Shown: in pieces, positions 41,340 to 50,335 of the stretch
Layout of the letters: each line of letters opens with the position of its first letter
Position numbering within the stretch: the stretch's first letter is position 1
Assembly: GCF_002087235.1 (NCBI RefSeq)
Contig: NZ_MUIO01000077.1
Location: 1 to 60,497, forward strand
DNA length: 60,497 bases
Direction of reading: 5' to 3'
Source of the DNA: Pseudomonas floridensis
Lineage (GTDB): Bacteria; Pseudomonadota; Gammaproteobacteria; Pseudomonadales; Pseudomonadaceae
Position numbers and translations under genes: made by a program
The notes under the pieces: model-generated
Database searches by the model: none
What the model saw: only the letters and a program-made list of their open reading frames with translations
Told to the model about the DNA's origin: nothing

Positions 41340-42665
41340 ATGAAAAAACTTCTTGGCAAACTCTACGTACAGGTTCTTCTCGCCGTCGTCCTGGGCGCCA
41401 TCGTCGGCGTGCTGCTGCCTGAAACCGGCACCGCGCTAAAACCCATTGGCGACGCGTTCATAAAACTGATCAAGATGCTGCTGGCGCCGGTGATTTTCCT
41501 GACCGTCGTCACCGGTATCGCCCGCATGGAAAACATGAAGGAGCTGGGCCGCGTCGGCGTTCGTGCGCTGATCTATTTTGAAGTGGTCTCGACCCTGGCC
41601 CTGGTCATCGGCCTGGTGGTCGTCGATGTCTTCAAGCCCGGTGCCGGCATGAACATCGATGTGGCCACGCTGGACTCGTCCAGCCTGAGCACCTACACCA
41701 GCGCGGCGAAACACGCGTCGTTCATGGACTTTCTGATGGGGATCATTCCCGACACGATCATCGACGCCTTCGCCAAAGGCAACATTCTGCAGATTCTGCT
41801 GTTTTCCATTCTGCTGGGCATCGCGCTGGCCCATGTCGGACCTCGCGCCAAGCCCTTTGTCGATGCGCTGGACAGCCTCATGCAGGGCATGTTCCGGATC
41901 GTCAACATGGTGATGCGTCTGGCACCTCTCGGTGCGTTCGGTGCCATCGCCTTCACCATCGGCAAGTACGGCTTCGGCTCGTTGTTCTCCCTGGGCAAGC
42001 TGATGGCCTGTGTCTACCTGACCTGCGCGGTGTTCGTGATGTTCGTGCTGGGTCCGATCTGCCGCTACAGCGGCTTCAGCCTGTGGAAGTTTCTGCGGTT
42101 CATCAAGGAAGAGCTGTTTACCGTGCTAGGCACAAGTTCTTCGGAGTCCGTGCTGCCACAGATGATTTCCAAAATGGAAAAAGCCGGCGTGTCCAAGCCG
42201 GTGGCGGGAATGATCATTCCTTCCGGACTGACCTTCAACCCGGACGGCCAGGCAATCTATTACACCATTGCCGCCATCTTCATCGCCCAGGCAACCAATA
42301 CGCCGCTGACCCTCACCGACCAGCTGATCGTGCTGGTGGTGTTGATGTTCACCTCGAAAGGCTCGGCAGGTGTGACCGGGTCGGGGTTCATCATTCTCGC
42401 CGCAACGCTGGCTTCGCTGGGCACGATTCCGGTGGCCGGCATGGTACTGCTGCTGGGTGTGGACCGGTTCATGTCCGAAGCACGCGCTATCACCAACACG
42501 ATCGGCAATGGCGTGGGCACCATGGCCATCGCAAAATGGGTGGGTGCGCTGGACGCCGAAAAGATGCACAAGGCACTCAATGGCGAGAAAGAAGCGGAAA
42601 GCTGCGAGCAACCGACGGTACTGAAACCTGCTCACAGTCAGAAGGAGCCGTTGTTATCGCGGTAG
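41340..42665 (+). CDS. Dicarboxylate:cation symporter (DctA/GltP family)
   Basis: This 441-residue DAACS-family transporter shows the family hallmarks: LYVQVLLAVVLGAIVGVLLPETG, FIKLIKMLLAPVIFLTVVTGIARM, the serine-rich re-entrant loop LGTSSSESVLPQM, SGLTFNPDGQAIYYTIAAIFIAQATNTPL, and TSKGSAGVTGSGFIILAATL. This is the DctA-like subgroup that imports C4-dicarboxylates. With ttuC just upstream, tartrate, malate or succinate is the likely cargo. Whether this is the housekeeping DctA or a tartrate-specific paralogue cannot be decided; the location favours the latter. Confidence 0.88.
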   Translation: MKKLLGKLYVQVLLAVVLGAIVGVLLPETGTALKPIGDAFIKLIKMLLAPVIFLTVVTGIARMENMKELGRVGVRALIYFEVVSTLALVIGLVVVDVFKPGAGMNIDVATLDSSSLSTYTSAAKHASFMDFLMGIIPDTIIDAFAKGNILQILLFSILLGIALAHVGPRAKPFVDALDSLMQGMFRIVNMVMRLAPLGAFGAIAFTIGKYGFGSLFSLGKLMACVYLTCAVFVMFVLGPICRYSGFSLWKFLRFIKEELFTVLGTSSSESVLPQMISKMEKAGVSKPVAGMIIPSGLTFNPDGQAIYYTIAAIFIAQATNTPLTLTDQLIVLVVLMFTSKGSAGVTGSGFIILAATLASLGTIPVAGMVLLLGVDRFMSEARAITNTIGNGVGTMAIAKWVGALDAEKMHKALNGEKEAESCEQPTVLKPAHSQKEPLLSR

Positions 42666-42724
42666 AGCGAGGTCGCACGGCGACAGGGCAAAACGCGCTC
42701 CTGTCGTCGGCAATGATCACCCGT

Positions 42725-43915
42725 TCAGATAATGCCCAGCTTGCGCCACTGCGCACGCGTATCCGCGTCGATGCCGTGGGCCTCCAGCACCGCGTCGGTA
42801 TGCTCACCCAATGTCGGCGCGGGCGAACGTACCTGACCCGGCGTGTCCTGAAGTTTGGGCAGGATGCCCGGCAGCGTGACTGGCGTGCCGTCGTCCAGCG
42901 TGCTTTGCAGCAACATGTCTCGCGCCTTGTAGTGCGGGTCGCTGGCGATGTCGGCCGCATCGTAGATCTTGCCTGCCGGAATCCGCGCTTCATTCAAGGC
43001 GGCGAGTACTTCTTCCAGCGAGCGTTCAGCGGTCCAGGTCGAGATGGCCGCATCAATACACGCCACATGCCTGACTCGCCCATCGTTGTGGGCAAGCTCC
43101 GGATCATCGGCCAGGTCCATGCGGCCAATCTTTTCCATCAGCCGTCTATAGATGCTGTCGCCATTGCCTGCGACCAGCGCGTATTTGCCGTCATTGCAGC
43201 GATAAGCATTGGTGGGCGCTATGCCCGGCATGCTACTGCCCGCCGGTTCGCGAACGACGTTGAACACTGAGTACTCGGGGATCAGACTTTCCATCATGTT
43301 GAACACCGACTCGTACAGCGCAACGTCGATCTGCTGCCCCGCCCCACCGTTCTGCTCACGATGCCGCAACGCCAGCAGAATGCCGATTACTCCGTGCAGC
43401 GCCGACAGTGAGTCGCCAATCGAAACCCCGACCCTGACAGGCGTACGCCCTGCCTCACCCGACAGGTGTCGCAAGCCACCCATCGCTTCGCCGATGACAC
43501 CGAATCCGGGCAAGTCGCGGTAAGGCCCGGTTTGCCCATAACCGGACACCCGCAGCATGATCAGGCGCGGGTTGAGCGCATGGAGCTCTTCCCAGCTCAA
43601 CCCCCAACCCTCGAGGGTGCCGGGACGGAAATTTTCGATGAGCACATCGGCCTCACGGATCAGGCGCCGTGCCGCTTCCTGTGCCTGAGGCTGGCGCAGG
43701 TCAAGGGTCACCGACTTCTTGTTACGCGACTGCACGGCCCACCACACCGATGTGCCGTTATGCAGCAGACGCCATTTGCGCAGCGGATCGCCGGTCAGCG
43801 GCGGTTCGACCTTGATGACCTCGGCACCGAACTCGCCAAGGATTTTCGCAGCGAACGGCCCGGCAATGAGTTGCCCAAGCTCCACGACCTTGATGCCTTG
43901 AAGAGGTAGATTCAT
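42725..43915 (-). CDS. CaiB/BaiF family CoA-transferase
   Basis: This 396-residue class III CoA-transferase has the N-terminal VVELGQLIAGPFAAKILGEFGAEVIKVEPP block, the catalytic Asp near residue 169 (family position, in VSIGDSLSALHG), and the C-terminal domain with SPAPTLGEHTDAVL. These enzymes move CoA between organic acids such as succinyl, formyl or mesaconyl groups. It converges with the symporter gene. A role in dicarboxylate metabolism linked to the neighbouring tartrate operon is plausible but inferred. Confidence 0.88.
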   Translation of the reverse strand: MNLPLQGIKVVELGQLIAGPFAAKILGEFGAEVIKVEPPLTGDPLRKWRLLHNGTSVWWAVQSRNKKSVTLDLRQPQAQEAARRLIREADVLIENFRPGTLEGWGLSWEELHALNPRLIMLRVSGYGQTGPYRDLPGFGVIGEAMGGLRHLSGEAGRTPVRVGVSIGDSLSALHGVIGILLALRHREQNGGAGQQIDVALYESVFNMMESLIPEYSVFNVVREPAGSSMPGIAPTNAYRCNDGKYALVAGNGDSIYRRLMEKIGRMDLADDPELAHNDGRVRHVACIDAAISTWTAERSLEEVLAALNEARIPAGKIYDAADIASDPHYKARDMLLQSTLDDGTPVTLPGILPKLQDTPGQVRSPAPTLGEHTDAVLEAHGIDADTRAQWRKLGII

Positions 43916-43997
43916 GACATGTCCACTTGTTGTTCGAGGTCAGAGGATGATCCGCGCAAATGTGCTGGATGGAAAGTCGCCATCAACAGCACGCAAG

Positions 43998-44020
43998 AAG
44001 CCCCGCATTAAGCGAGGCTG
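43998..44020 (-). terminator. Terminator after small secreted protein gene
   Basis: On the minus strand AGCCTCGC and GCGGGGCT pair with one mismatch around TTAAT and are followed by TCTT. It lies 16 bases beyond the stop of the gene at 44036. Confidence 0.6.
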
Positions 44021-44035
44021 GTTTGCAGGCGAATG

Positions 44036-44431
44036 TCAGTGAGTGCACGCCAGTTGAAAGCTCATTGCCGAGTCACCGGCGGCTTCGCTCTTGCCAACCA
44101 TCAGACCCAGTACATTGACTTTCTCGGTCGTTGCTGCACCGCCTAACTTGGCATGGCCATAAAGCAGACGATCATAGTCAGACGTATCGATTGAGGACAC
44201 CGAACAAAAAGCCGGCGCCTGTTTGAACAATCCGTTAACAAACCGGACTTCGTAAGTTGCGAAGTAATCTTTCTGGCGGGTCAGATTGACTGATTTGATC
44301 CAGGCAGAAGACTCGGCGACCACAACGCCGTCTTGGTCGATGGTGGCCGTGTGCAACCCAGGTTCTGCAAGGGCCCCGGCGGAGACGACCATTGCGCAGA
44401 AGGCCAGTGATGCTTTAATGCAGTTGCTCAT
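44036..44431 (-). CDS. Small secreted protein, unknown function
   Basis: This 131-residue protein has a signal peptide (MSNCIKASLAFCAMVVSAGALA) and a mature part of about 109 residues with two Cys (APAFCSVSS and the C-terminal FQLACTH), which could form one disulfide. No recognised domain is present. The gene has its own terminator and a slightly lower GC content than its neighbours. It is likely periplasmic or secreted. Confidence 0.72.
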   Translation of the reverse strand: MSNCIKASLAFCAMVVSAGALAEPGLHTATIDQDGVVVAESSAWIKSVNLTRQKDYFATYEVRFVNGLFKQAPAFCSVSSIDTSDYDRLLYGHAKLGGAATTEKVNVLGLMVGKSEAAGDSAMSFQLACTH

Positions 44432-44878
44432 AAAAATCCCTTTAATTTATTAAATACCCAATTCCTTTTCTGGAACGAACATCCTGAATGAGTCAGTCGC
44501 TCCAGGGTTGGTATCAATCCGTGATGAGTTCCAACCAACGCCATGCAGGTAATACCAGACACACGCGGAAATCAAGCTTAAAAAGGTGACTTTTGCCAAC
44601 AACTTTAAAATCACAAGATACGATGAAACTTCTTACAACGAACACTATATAAACTCACAGAACACAACGCTTTTGACCTGGAAGCGTGACCGTTGTCGAC
44701 ATCTGTGCGGGCTTATTGAATGGGGTGGGCCAAGTCCGTACGAAACCGTTATCGCAATGAAACGCCCGGGCAAGCCGATTACTGTCATGCCTTGGCCACA
44801 CACCAGCGGTAAGGTCGCTCGAGACGAGCGCTCTCCCCTTTTCGGCACCCGGCTCGAGGCCCCGACGGAATTGTTTCC
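44432..44878. other. Gap with AT-rich stretch, no confident gene
   Basis: An open frame of 98 codons (GTG at 44586 to TGA at 44882) overlaps the next gene by ATGA, but it has no good ribosome-binding site, no recognised domain and abrupt composition change midway. A 6-base inverted repeat (GGTTGG at 44506-44511, CCAACC at 44531-44536) lies upstream. The first part, around 44570-44670, is AT-rich. Confidence 0.4.
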
Positions 44879-45694
44879 ATGACGAACCCCACCATGCTGC
44901 GCCGTACCTTCCTGTTTCAAGCCTGCACCATGACGGCCGGTACGGCGCTTGCCAGCTCGCCCCTGCTAACGATGTCACAAACCTCGGGCGATCAGCCTTA
45001 CGACGTCAATCGCAAATTCTACGAAAACGGCAAAGCGCGGCCATTCGCTGGAAACACCATCATCAGCCAGATCCCGTTGCGCACGCCGTTCAGCGATGCA
45101 CTGACGACCGTCAGGAACACCTTGGCCGCTCACGCGTTCAGTCAGTGTCTGAGCCTGCTGCCGCCGTCCAGTTACCACATGACGGTGTTCGAGGGCGTGA
45201 TAGACGAACAGCGCGATCCGCCACTCTGGCCGACCCAAGTCGCCAAAGAGGCTACGGTTGAGGCCTGTACGGATTACTTCACGGAGCGCCTGAAGGACTT
45301 TGATCTCAGCGACGGTTTTCGACCCCGAATGCGGGTAGACGACTTCAATGTGCACAAGGACAGTGGCGCCACCCTGCACCTGCTACCGGTCGACGCGCAG
45401 GAAAGCAGGAAACTCCGCAACCTGCGCGATCGCCTGGCTGATCGCCTGGGCATCCGCGCGCCGAATCATGAGGTTTATGGCTTTCACGTTTCGCTGGGCT
45501 ATCTGGTGAAGTGGATGACGGATCGGGAAACCCGGGACTATGCCGCTGTCCAGCAGGACTGCCTGGCGTTTCTACGCCAGACCTTCGACGTGATCGAGCT
45601 GGATACGCCACGCTTCTGTACTTTCAATGACATGCTGGCATTCGATGACAAGTTCGCCCTCGGCAAACGGCCGAACACGCTTGGCGCGGACTGA
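44879..45694 (+). CDS. 2H phosphoesterase-like protein (DUF1868) with Tat-like signal
   Basis: This 271-residue protein starts with a twin-arginine-like signal (MLRRTFLFQACTMTAGTALA, RR in RRTFLF), suggesting export. The body has two H-x-S/T motifs, His100-Met-Thr (YHMTVFEG) and His203-Val-Ser (YGFHVSLGY), about 100 residues apart, which is the signature of 2H phosphoesterases (DUF1868 family). Family members cleave 2',3'-cyclic phosphates or ADP-ribose-type phosphodiesters; the substrate here is unknown. Export of such an enzyme would be unusual. The first ATG at 44879 is used. Confidence 0.8.
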   Translation: MTNPTMLRRTFLFQACTMTAGTALASSPLLTMSQTSGDQPYDVNRKFYENGKARPFAGNTIISQIPLRTPFSDALTTVRNTLAAHAFSQCLSLLPPSSYHMTVFEGVIDEQRDPPLWPTQVAKEATVEACTDYFTERLKDFDLSDGFRPRMRVDDFNVHKDSGATLHLLPVDAQESRKLRNLRDRLADRLGIRAPNHEVYGFHVSLGYLVKWMTDRETRDYAAVQQDCLAFLRQTFDVIELDTPRFCTFNDMLAFDDKFALGKRPNTLGAD

Positions 45695-45785
45695 CGCTTC
45701 AAACAGGCTTAGCGGGAATGACCTGCGCATGAGCAGGCATACGGCCCCCAGGCGGGCGTTTGGAAGATAACGGAAAGACAGAAAG

Positions 45786-45817
45786 CAGAAAGCCCGCACA
45801 AGGCGGGCTTTCTGTTT
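45786..45817. terminator. Terminator between 2H gene and tRNA genes
   Basis: CAGAAAGCCCGC and GCGGGCTTTCTG form a perfect 12-base stem with an ACAAG loop and a T-rich end on the plus strand. It can serve the phosphoesterase gene and the convergent tRNA transcript. Confidence 0.85.
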
Positions 45818-45851
45818 GCTTCAAGGAGTTCAAGGGCCTTGAAGCTGAATA

Positions 45852-45928
45852 TGGCGCAGCGGACGGGACTCGAACCCGCGACCCCCGGCGTGACAGGCCG
45901 GTATTCTAACCGACTGAACTACCGCTGC
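45852..45928 (-). tRNA. tRNA-Asp (GTC)
   Basis: The minus strand folds as a standard tRNA: acceptor GCAGCGG/CCGCTGC, D arm AGTTCAGTCGGTTAGAAT, anticodon loop CTGTCAC with GTC, T loop GGTTCGAGTCC, and an encoded CCA. Discriminator base is G, as expected for Asp. It lies 21 bases downstream of tRNA-Val and is probably co-transcribed. Confidence 0.96.
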
Positions 45929-45949
45929 GCGTAACACTAAGAGAGAGTT

Positions 45950-46025
45950 TGGTGGGTGATGACGGGATCGAACCGCCGACCCGCTGCTTGTAAGGCAGCT
46001 GCTCTCCCAGCTGAGCTAATCACCC
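45950..46025 (-). tRNA. tRNA-Val (TAC)
   Basis: The minus strand gives acceptor GGGTGAT/ATCACCC, D arm TAGCTCAGCTGGGAGAGC, anticodon loop CTTACAA with TAC, T loop GGTTCGATCCC, discriminator A and encoded CCA. It is the first gene of the tRNA transcript. Confidence 0.96.
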
Positions 46026-46046
46026 TTCACTCTCGGTGTGGCGCGC

Positions 46047-46075
46047 ATTCTACGGAGCGACCTTAAGTCTGGCAA
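46047..46075 (-). promoter_or_regulatory. Sigma-70 promoter of the tRNA-Val/Asp operon
   Basis: On the minus strand TTGCCA and TAGAAT are separated by exactly 17 bases, 22 bases before the tRNA-Val 5' end. The sequence after the -10 box (GCGCGCC) resembles a stringent-control discriminator. Confidence 0.85.
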
Positions 46076-46196
46076 GCACTTTTTTAAATAATTTTTATAA
46101 TCCTTCCAAAGGCTTACAAACGCTCTGTACAGGGTTGGCCCCGGAGGCTGAGCAGCGAATAATGCCCACCTTTGTATAGAAGGAGAGATTCACCTC

Positions 46197-47117
46197 ATGT
46201 GGTTCAAAAACCTGCTTGTCTATCGCCTGACCCAGGATCTGCCTTTTGACGCCGAGGCGCTTGAGACTGCACTGGCGACCAAACCGGCCCGCGCCTGTGC
46301 CAGCCAGGAGTTGACCACTTACGGTTTCGTCGCGCCATTCGGCAAGGGCGAAGACGCTCCGTTGGTCCACGTCAGCCAGGACTTCCTGCTGATCGCGGCA
46401 CGCAAGGAAGAACGCATTCTGCCGGGCAGCGTCGTACGTGACGCGCTCAAGGAAAAGGTCGAAGAGATCGAAGCCGAGCAGATGCGCAAGGTTTACAAGA
46501 AGGAACGCGATCAACTCAAGGATGAAATCATCCAGGCTTTCCTGCCGCGTGCATTCATCCGTCGCTCGGCAACCTTCGCCGCCATCGCGCCCAAGCAAGG
46601 CCTGATTCTGGTCAACGCTTCCAGCCCGAAACGCGCCGAAGACCTGCTGTCGACCCTGCGCGAAGTGATCGGCTCGCTGCCGGTCCGCCCGCTGACCGTC
46701 AAGGTATCGCCAAGCGCGACCATGACCGATTGGGTCAAGACTCAGAAAGCGGCCGACCACTTCTTCGTTCTGGACGAGTGCGAGCTGCGCGACACACACG
46801 AAGACGGTGGCATCGTGCGCTGCAAGCGTCAGGACCTGACCGGCGACGAAATCCAGCTGCACCTGAGCACTGGCAAAGTCGTGACCCAACTGTCACTGGC
46901 CTGGCAGGACAAACTGTCCTTCGTGCTGGACGACAAGATGGTGGTCAAGCGCCTGAAGTTCGAAGACCTGCTCCAGGATCAGGCGGAACAGGACGGCGGC
47001 GACGAGGCTCTGGGCCAACTGGATGCCAGCTTTACCCTGATGATGCTGACTTTCGGCGAGTTCCTGCCCGAGTTGTTCGACGCCCTGGGTGGCGAAGAGA
47101 TTCCGCAAGGCATCTAA
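46197..47117 (+). CDS. rdgC: Recombination-associated protein RdgC
   Basis: This 306-residue DNA-binding protein starts MWFKNLLVYRLTQDLPFDAEALETAL and matches RdgC over its length, including YKKERDQLKDEIIQAFLPRAF and SLAWQDKLSFVLDD. RdgC dimers form a ring around DNA and restrain RecA, especially when recombination-dependent restart is defective. The ribosome-binding site is AAGGAGAG. A hairpin (GCGCCGTCT, loop CTCT, AGACGGCGC) follows at 47145-47166 without a clear T tract. Confidence 0.95.
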   Translation: MWFKNLLVYRLTQDLPFDAEALETALATKPARACASQELTTYGFVAPFGKGEDAPLVHVSQDFLLIAARKEERILPGSVVRDALKEKVEEIEAEQMRKVYKKERDQLKDEIIQAFLPRAFIRRSATFAAIAPKQGLILVNASSPKRAEDLLSTLREVIGSLPVRPLTVKVSPSATMTDWVKTQKAADHFFVLDECELRDTHEDGGIVRCKRQDLTGDEIQLHLSTGKVVTQLSLAWQDKLSFVLDDKMVVKRLKFEDLLQDQAEQDGGDEALGQLDASFTLMMLTFGEFLPELFDALGGEEIPQGI

Positions 47118-47201
47118 GAGCAGCATTCTGCAGGTAGAAACAAAGCGCCGTCTCTCTAGACGGCGCATTCATGTCGCACTTATAAAAAGAAGGAGCAGAC
47201 C

Positions 47202-48167
47202 ATGCGCGCGCTGACCGCCTTGAGTCGTTTTGTCGGCAATACCTTTGCGTACTGGGTGCTGCTGTTCGCCATTCTGGCGTTCCTGTTTCCTCAGGTGTTC
47301 ATCGGCCTCAAAGGCTGGATCGTGCCCTTGCTGGGCCTGGTCATGTTCGGCATGGGCCTGACGCTCAAACTCGAAGATTTCTCTGAAGTGGCGCGCAACC
47401 CTTGGCGCGTTGCGCTGGGCGTGGTCGCGCACTTCGTCATCATGCCCGGTATGGCGTGGTTGCTGTGCCAGGTGTTTCAACTGCCGCCGGAGATTGCCGT
47501 CGGTGTGATTCTGGTCGGCTGCTGCCCGAGCGGCACCTCATCCAACGTCATGGCCTGGCTGGCCAAGGGCGATCTGGCCCTGGCGGTCGCCATTGCCGCC
47601 GTCACGACCCTGCTCGCACCGCTGCTGACGCCCACACTAATCTGGTTGCTGGCATCGGCCTGGCTGCCGGTCTCGTTTCTGGATATGTTCTGGTCGATCC
47701 TGCAACTGGTGATGCTGCCGATCGTGCTGGGTGTTCTGGCACAACGTCTGCTGGGCGCACGGGTCAGCTATGCGGTAGACGTACTGCCGCTGGTCTCGGT
47801 GGTGAGCATCGTGATGATCGTCTGCGCGGTGGTCGCTGCCAGTCAGGCGAAGATTGCCGAGTCCGGCCTGCTGATCATGGCCGTGGTGATCCTGCACAAC
47901 ACTTTCGGTTTTCTGCTGGGTTACTTCACCGGCAAGGTCTTCAAACTGCCGTTGCCACAGCGCAAGTCACTGGCACTGGAAGTCGGCATGCAGAACTCGG
48001 GGCTCGGCGCGGCGTTGGCCAGCGCCCACTTCTCTCCACTGGCGGCGGTGCCCAGCGCACTGTTCAGCGTCTGGCACAACATTTCCGGAGCGTTGCTATC
48101 GACGTACTTCAGAAAGATGCCGGAGGAAGAAAGCGAAAGAGTGTCGCGTAAACCGGCAGTGGATTGA
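47202..48167 (+). CDS. Bile acid:sodium symporter (BASS) family transporter
   Basis: This 321-residue membrane protein has ten hydrophobic helices and the BASS signatures MFGMGLTLKLEDF, GCCPSGTSSNVMAWLAKGDLALAVAIAAVTTLLAPLLTP and ALEVGMQNSGLGAALA. The crossover helix motifs are intact. Bacterial members transport organic anions such as pantoate or 2-keto acids with sodium; the substrate here is unknown. It follows rdgC by 84 bases. Confidence 0.9.
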   Translation: MRALTALSRFVGNTFAYWVLLFAILAFLFPQVFIGLKGWIVPLLGLVMFGMGLTLKLEDFSEVARNPWRVALGVVAHFVIMPGMAWLLCQVFQLPPEIAVGVILVGCCPSGTSSNVMAWLAKGDLALAVAIAAVTTLLAPLLTPTLIWLLASAWLPVSFLDMFWSILQLVMLPIVLGVLAQRLLGARVSYAVDVLPLVSVVSIVMIVCAVVAASQAKIAESGLLIMAVVILHNTFGFLLGYFTGKVFKLPLPQRKSLALEVGMQNSGLGAALASAHFSPLAAVPSALFSVWHNISGALLSTYFRKMPEEESERVSRKPAVD

Positions 48168-48184
48168 CGTCGAACTGTCCACAC

Positions 48185-48283
48185 TGATCGTTCCCCCCCG
48201 ATCGTGCCAATGCTCCGCGCTGGCATCCAGCCCGTGATGCTCTGCGTCACATCAGGGCCGAACGCGGAGCGCGGGACAATCAC
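48185..48283. repeat. Possible degenerate palindromic intergenic repeat
   Basis: The gap between convergent genes contains nested palindromes: GCCAATGCTCCGCGCTGGC, GTGATGCTCTGCGTCAC, and outer TCGTTC against GAACGCGGAGCG. This style (GCTCCGCG-type and GTGA/TCAC arms flanked by GTTC/GAAC) resembles an intergenic repeat family I recall from P. syringae genomes, here decayed. Only one copy was noticed in the window. Confidence 0.35.
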
Positions 48284-48329
48284 CAACACGCCAGGCATGG
48301 GCGACAAGCGCCATGCCCGGCGACTGCCA

Positions 48330-50204
48330 CTACCGCCCCGCGCCTCTCAATATTTTTACCTGCTCGCGCACGTCCACCGGCGCTGCTGCATCTGCCGGAA
48401 TGGGAACACCTGCCACCAGTACGATCCGCGACCAGAAACGTCGAAACAGGCCCTTTTCAGGATCACGACTGAAAAAGCTGCCCCACAGCCCTTGCAGTGC
48501 CATTGGAATGACCGGCACTGGGGTTTCCTCGATAATGCGCGTCATGCCGCTCTTGAAACCGCTGATCTCGCCGTCCGAGGTCAGTTTGCCTTCCGGGAAG
48601 ATGCACACCAGTTCGCCCTCCGCCAGGTACTGCGCGATGCGCTTGAACGATTGCTCGTAGATCTCTATGTCTTCGTTGCGACCGGCAATCGGGATGGTGC
48701 CGGCCGTACGGAAGATGAAATTGAGCACCGGCATTTGATAGATCTTGTAATACATCACGAATCGGATGGGCCTTCTGACCGCCCCGGCGATCAGCAGTGC
48801 ATCGACGAATGACACATGATTGCAGACCAGCAGCGCAGCGCCTTCGTCGGGAATCCGGTTCAGGTCGCGATGCTCGACGCGGTACATGGAATGGCCGAGC
48901 AGCCAGATCAGGAACCGCATGGTGAACTCGGGCACGATGCTGAAGATGTAGACGTTGACCGCAATATTAAGCAGCGACACCACCAGAAACAGGTGCGGGA
49001 TCGTCAGTTTGGCGAAGCTGAGCAGCAGGATCGAGACGATTGCCGACACCACCATGAACAACGCGTTGAGAATATTGTTGGCTGCGATAACGCGCGAACG
49101 CTCCTTTTCCGGTGTGCGCGATTGAATCAGTGCGTACAGCGGCACGATATAAAAGCCGCCGAAGACGCCGATGCCGAGGATATCCAGCAACACCCACCAG
49201 CCTTGCCCGTCACTCAGCACCGCCAGCCAGTCATTGGGCTGTGCGCCTTGCGGGAAGCCGCCCGAATGCCACCACAGCAGCAGACCGAAAATCGTGATAC
49301 CCACCGAGCCGAATGGCACCAGACCGATTTCGACCTTGTGTCCCGACAAGCGCTCGCAGAGCAGTGAACCCAGCGCGATGCCGACGGAGAAAACAGTCAG
49401 GATCAGCGTGACGACCGTTTCGTCGCCATGCATCCATTCCTGGGCGTAGGCCGGAATCTGCGTCAGGTAAATCGCGCCGACGAACCAGAACCATGAGTTG
49501 CCGACAATGGAACGCGACACCGCGGGCGTCTGCCCCAGTCCCATGCGCAGGGTCGCCCAGGACTGAGTGAAGATATTCCAGTTGAGCTTCATTTCAGGCG
49601 AAGCGGCCGCTGCGCGCGGGATGCCGAAGCTGGCGAGAAAGCCCAGACAGGCAATCAGCACGATGGCCGCCGAGACAATCCACGCATAGTGTGTGGAAGA
49701 CATCATCACGCCTGCACTGATGGTGCCGGCCAGAATCGCCAGAAACGTGCCCATCTCGACCAGTGCGTTACCGCCGACCAGCTCGCTCTCACGCAAATGC
49801 TGCGGCAGGATCGAATACTTCACCGGCCCGAACAGCGCCGAATGCGTACCCATGGCAAACAGAGCCGCCAGCATCATCCACAGGTGATTGAACAGAAAGC
49901 CTGCTGCCCCCACCGCCATGATTACGATTTCACCGAACTTGATGATGCGGATCAGCGCGTCCTTAGGGTATTTCTCGCCGAACTGCCCGGCCAGTGCCGA
50001 GAACAGAAAGAACGGCAGAATGAACAGCAAGGCGCACAGGTTGACGTAGATCGAACGATCCCCATCGATGGCCAGCTTGTAGAGAATGGCGAGGATCAGC
50101 GACTGCTTGAACACGTTGTCGTTGAACGCCCCAAGGGACTGGGTAACGAAAAACGGCAGAAAGCGCCGCTTTCCTAGAAGGCTGAATTGTGACTGCTGGC
50201 TCAT
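48330..50204 (-). CDS. LplT-type MFS transporter fused to PlsC acyltransferase
   Basis: This 624-residue fusion has an N-terminal major-facilitator domain of about 12 helices (residues about 10-410; FVTQSLGAFNDNVFKQSL is the LplT signature) and a C-terminal glycerophosphate acyltransferase (residues about 425-620) with the H-X4-D motif NHVSFVDAL and the FPEGKLTSDG motif. LplT flips lysophospholipids inward and the acyltransferase re-acylates them, so the fusion is a one-protein phospholipid repair system. The acyl-ACP synthetase domain found in Aas-type fusions is absent. The ATG at 50204 begins with the family start MSQQSQFSLLGKRRFLPFF. Confidence 0.9.
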   Translation of the reverse strand: MSQQSQFSLLGKRRFLPFFVTQSLGAFNDNVFKQSLILAILYKLAIDGDRSIYVNLCALLFILPFFLFSALAGQFGEKYPKDALIRIIKFGEIVIMAVGAAGFLFNHLWMMLAALFAMGTHSALFGPVKYSILPQHLRESELVGGNALVEMGTFLAILAGTISAGVMMSSTHYAWIVSAAIVLIACLGFLASFGIPRAAAASPEMKLNWNIFTQSWATLRMGLGQTPAVSRSIVGNSWFWFVGAIYLTQIPAYAQEWMHGDETVVTLILTVFSVGIALGSLLCERLSGHKVEIGLVPFGSVGITIFGLLLWWHSGGFPQGAQPNDWLAVLSDGQGWWVLLDILGIGVFGGFYIVPLYALIQSRTPEKERSRVIAANNILNALFMVVSAIVSILLLSFAKLTIPHLFLVVSLLNIAVNVYIFSIVPEFTMRFLIWLLGHSMYRVEHRDLNRIPDEGAALLVCNHVSFVDALLIAGAVRRPIRFVMYYKIYQMPVLNFIFRTAGTIPIAGRNEDIEIYEQSFKRIAQYLAEGELVCIFPEGKLTSDGEISGFKSGMTRIIEETPVPVIPMALQGLWGSFFSRDPEKGLFRRFWSRIVLVAGVPIPADAAAPVDVREQVKILRGAGR

Positions 50205-50335
50205 CGTCCGTTGTCCTGAGAGGCTGTATGGCTGAAATGTCGAAACCAGCCGGTGCGCCATTGAAGACGTTCTGCAGGAAGATGTCGATAGTGATGAATT
50301 GGGCCTCGTAACGATGAGCCTTACTTCACAACTCC

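Noticed and set aside
45852..46025. tRNA-associated integration site
   Set aside because: No integrase, no direct repeat of a tRNA 3' end, and both flanks are core genes.
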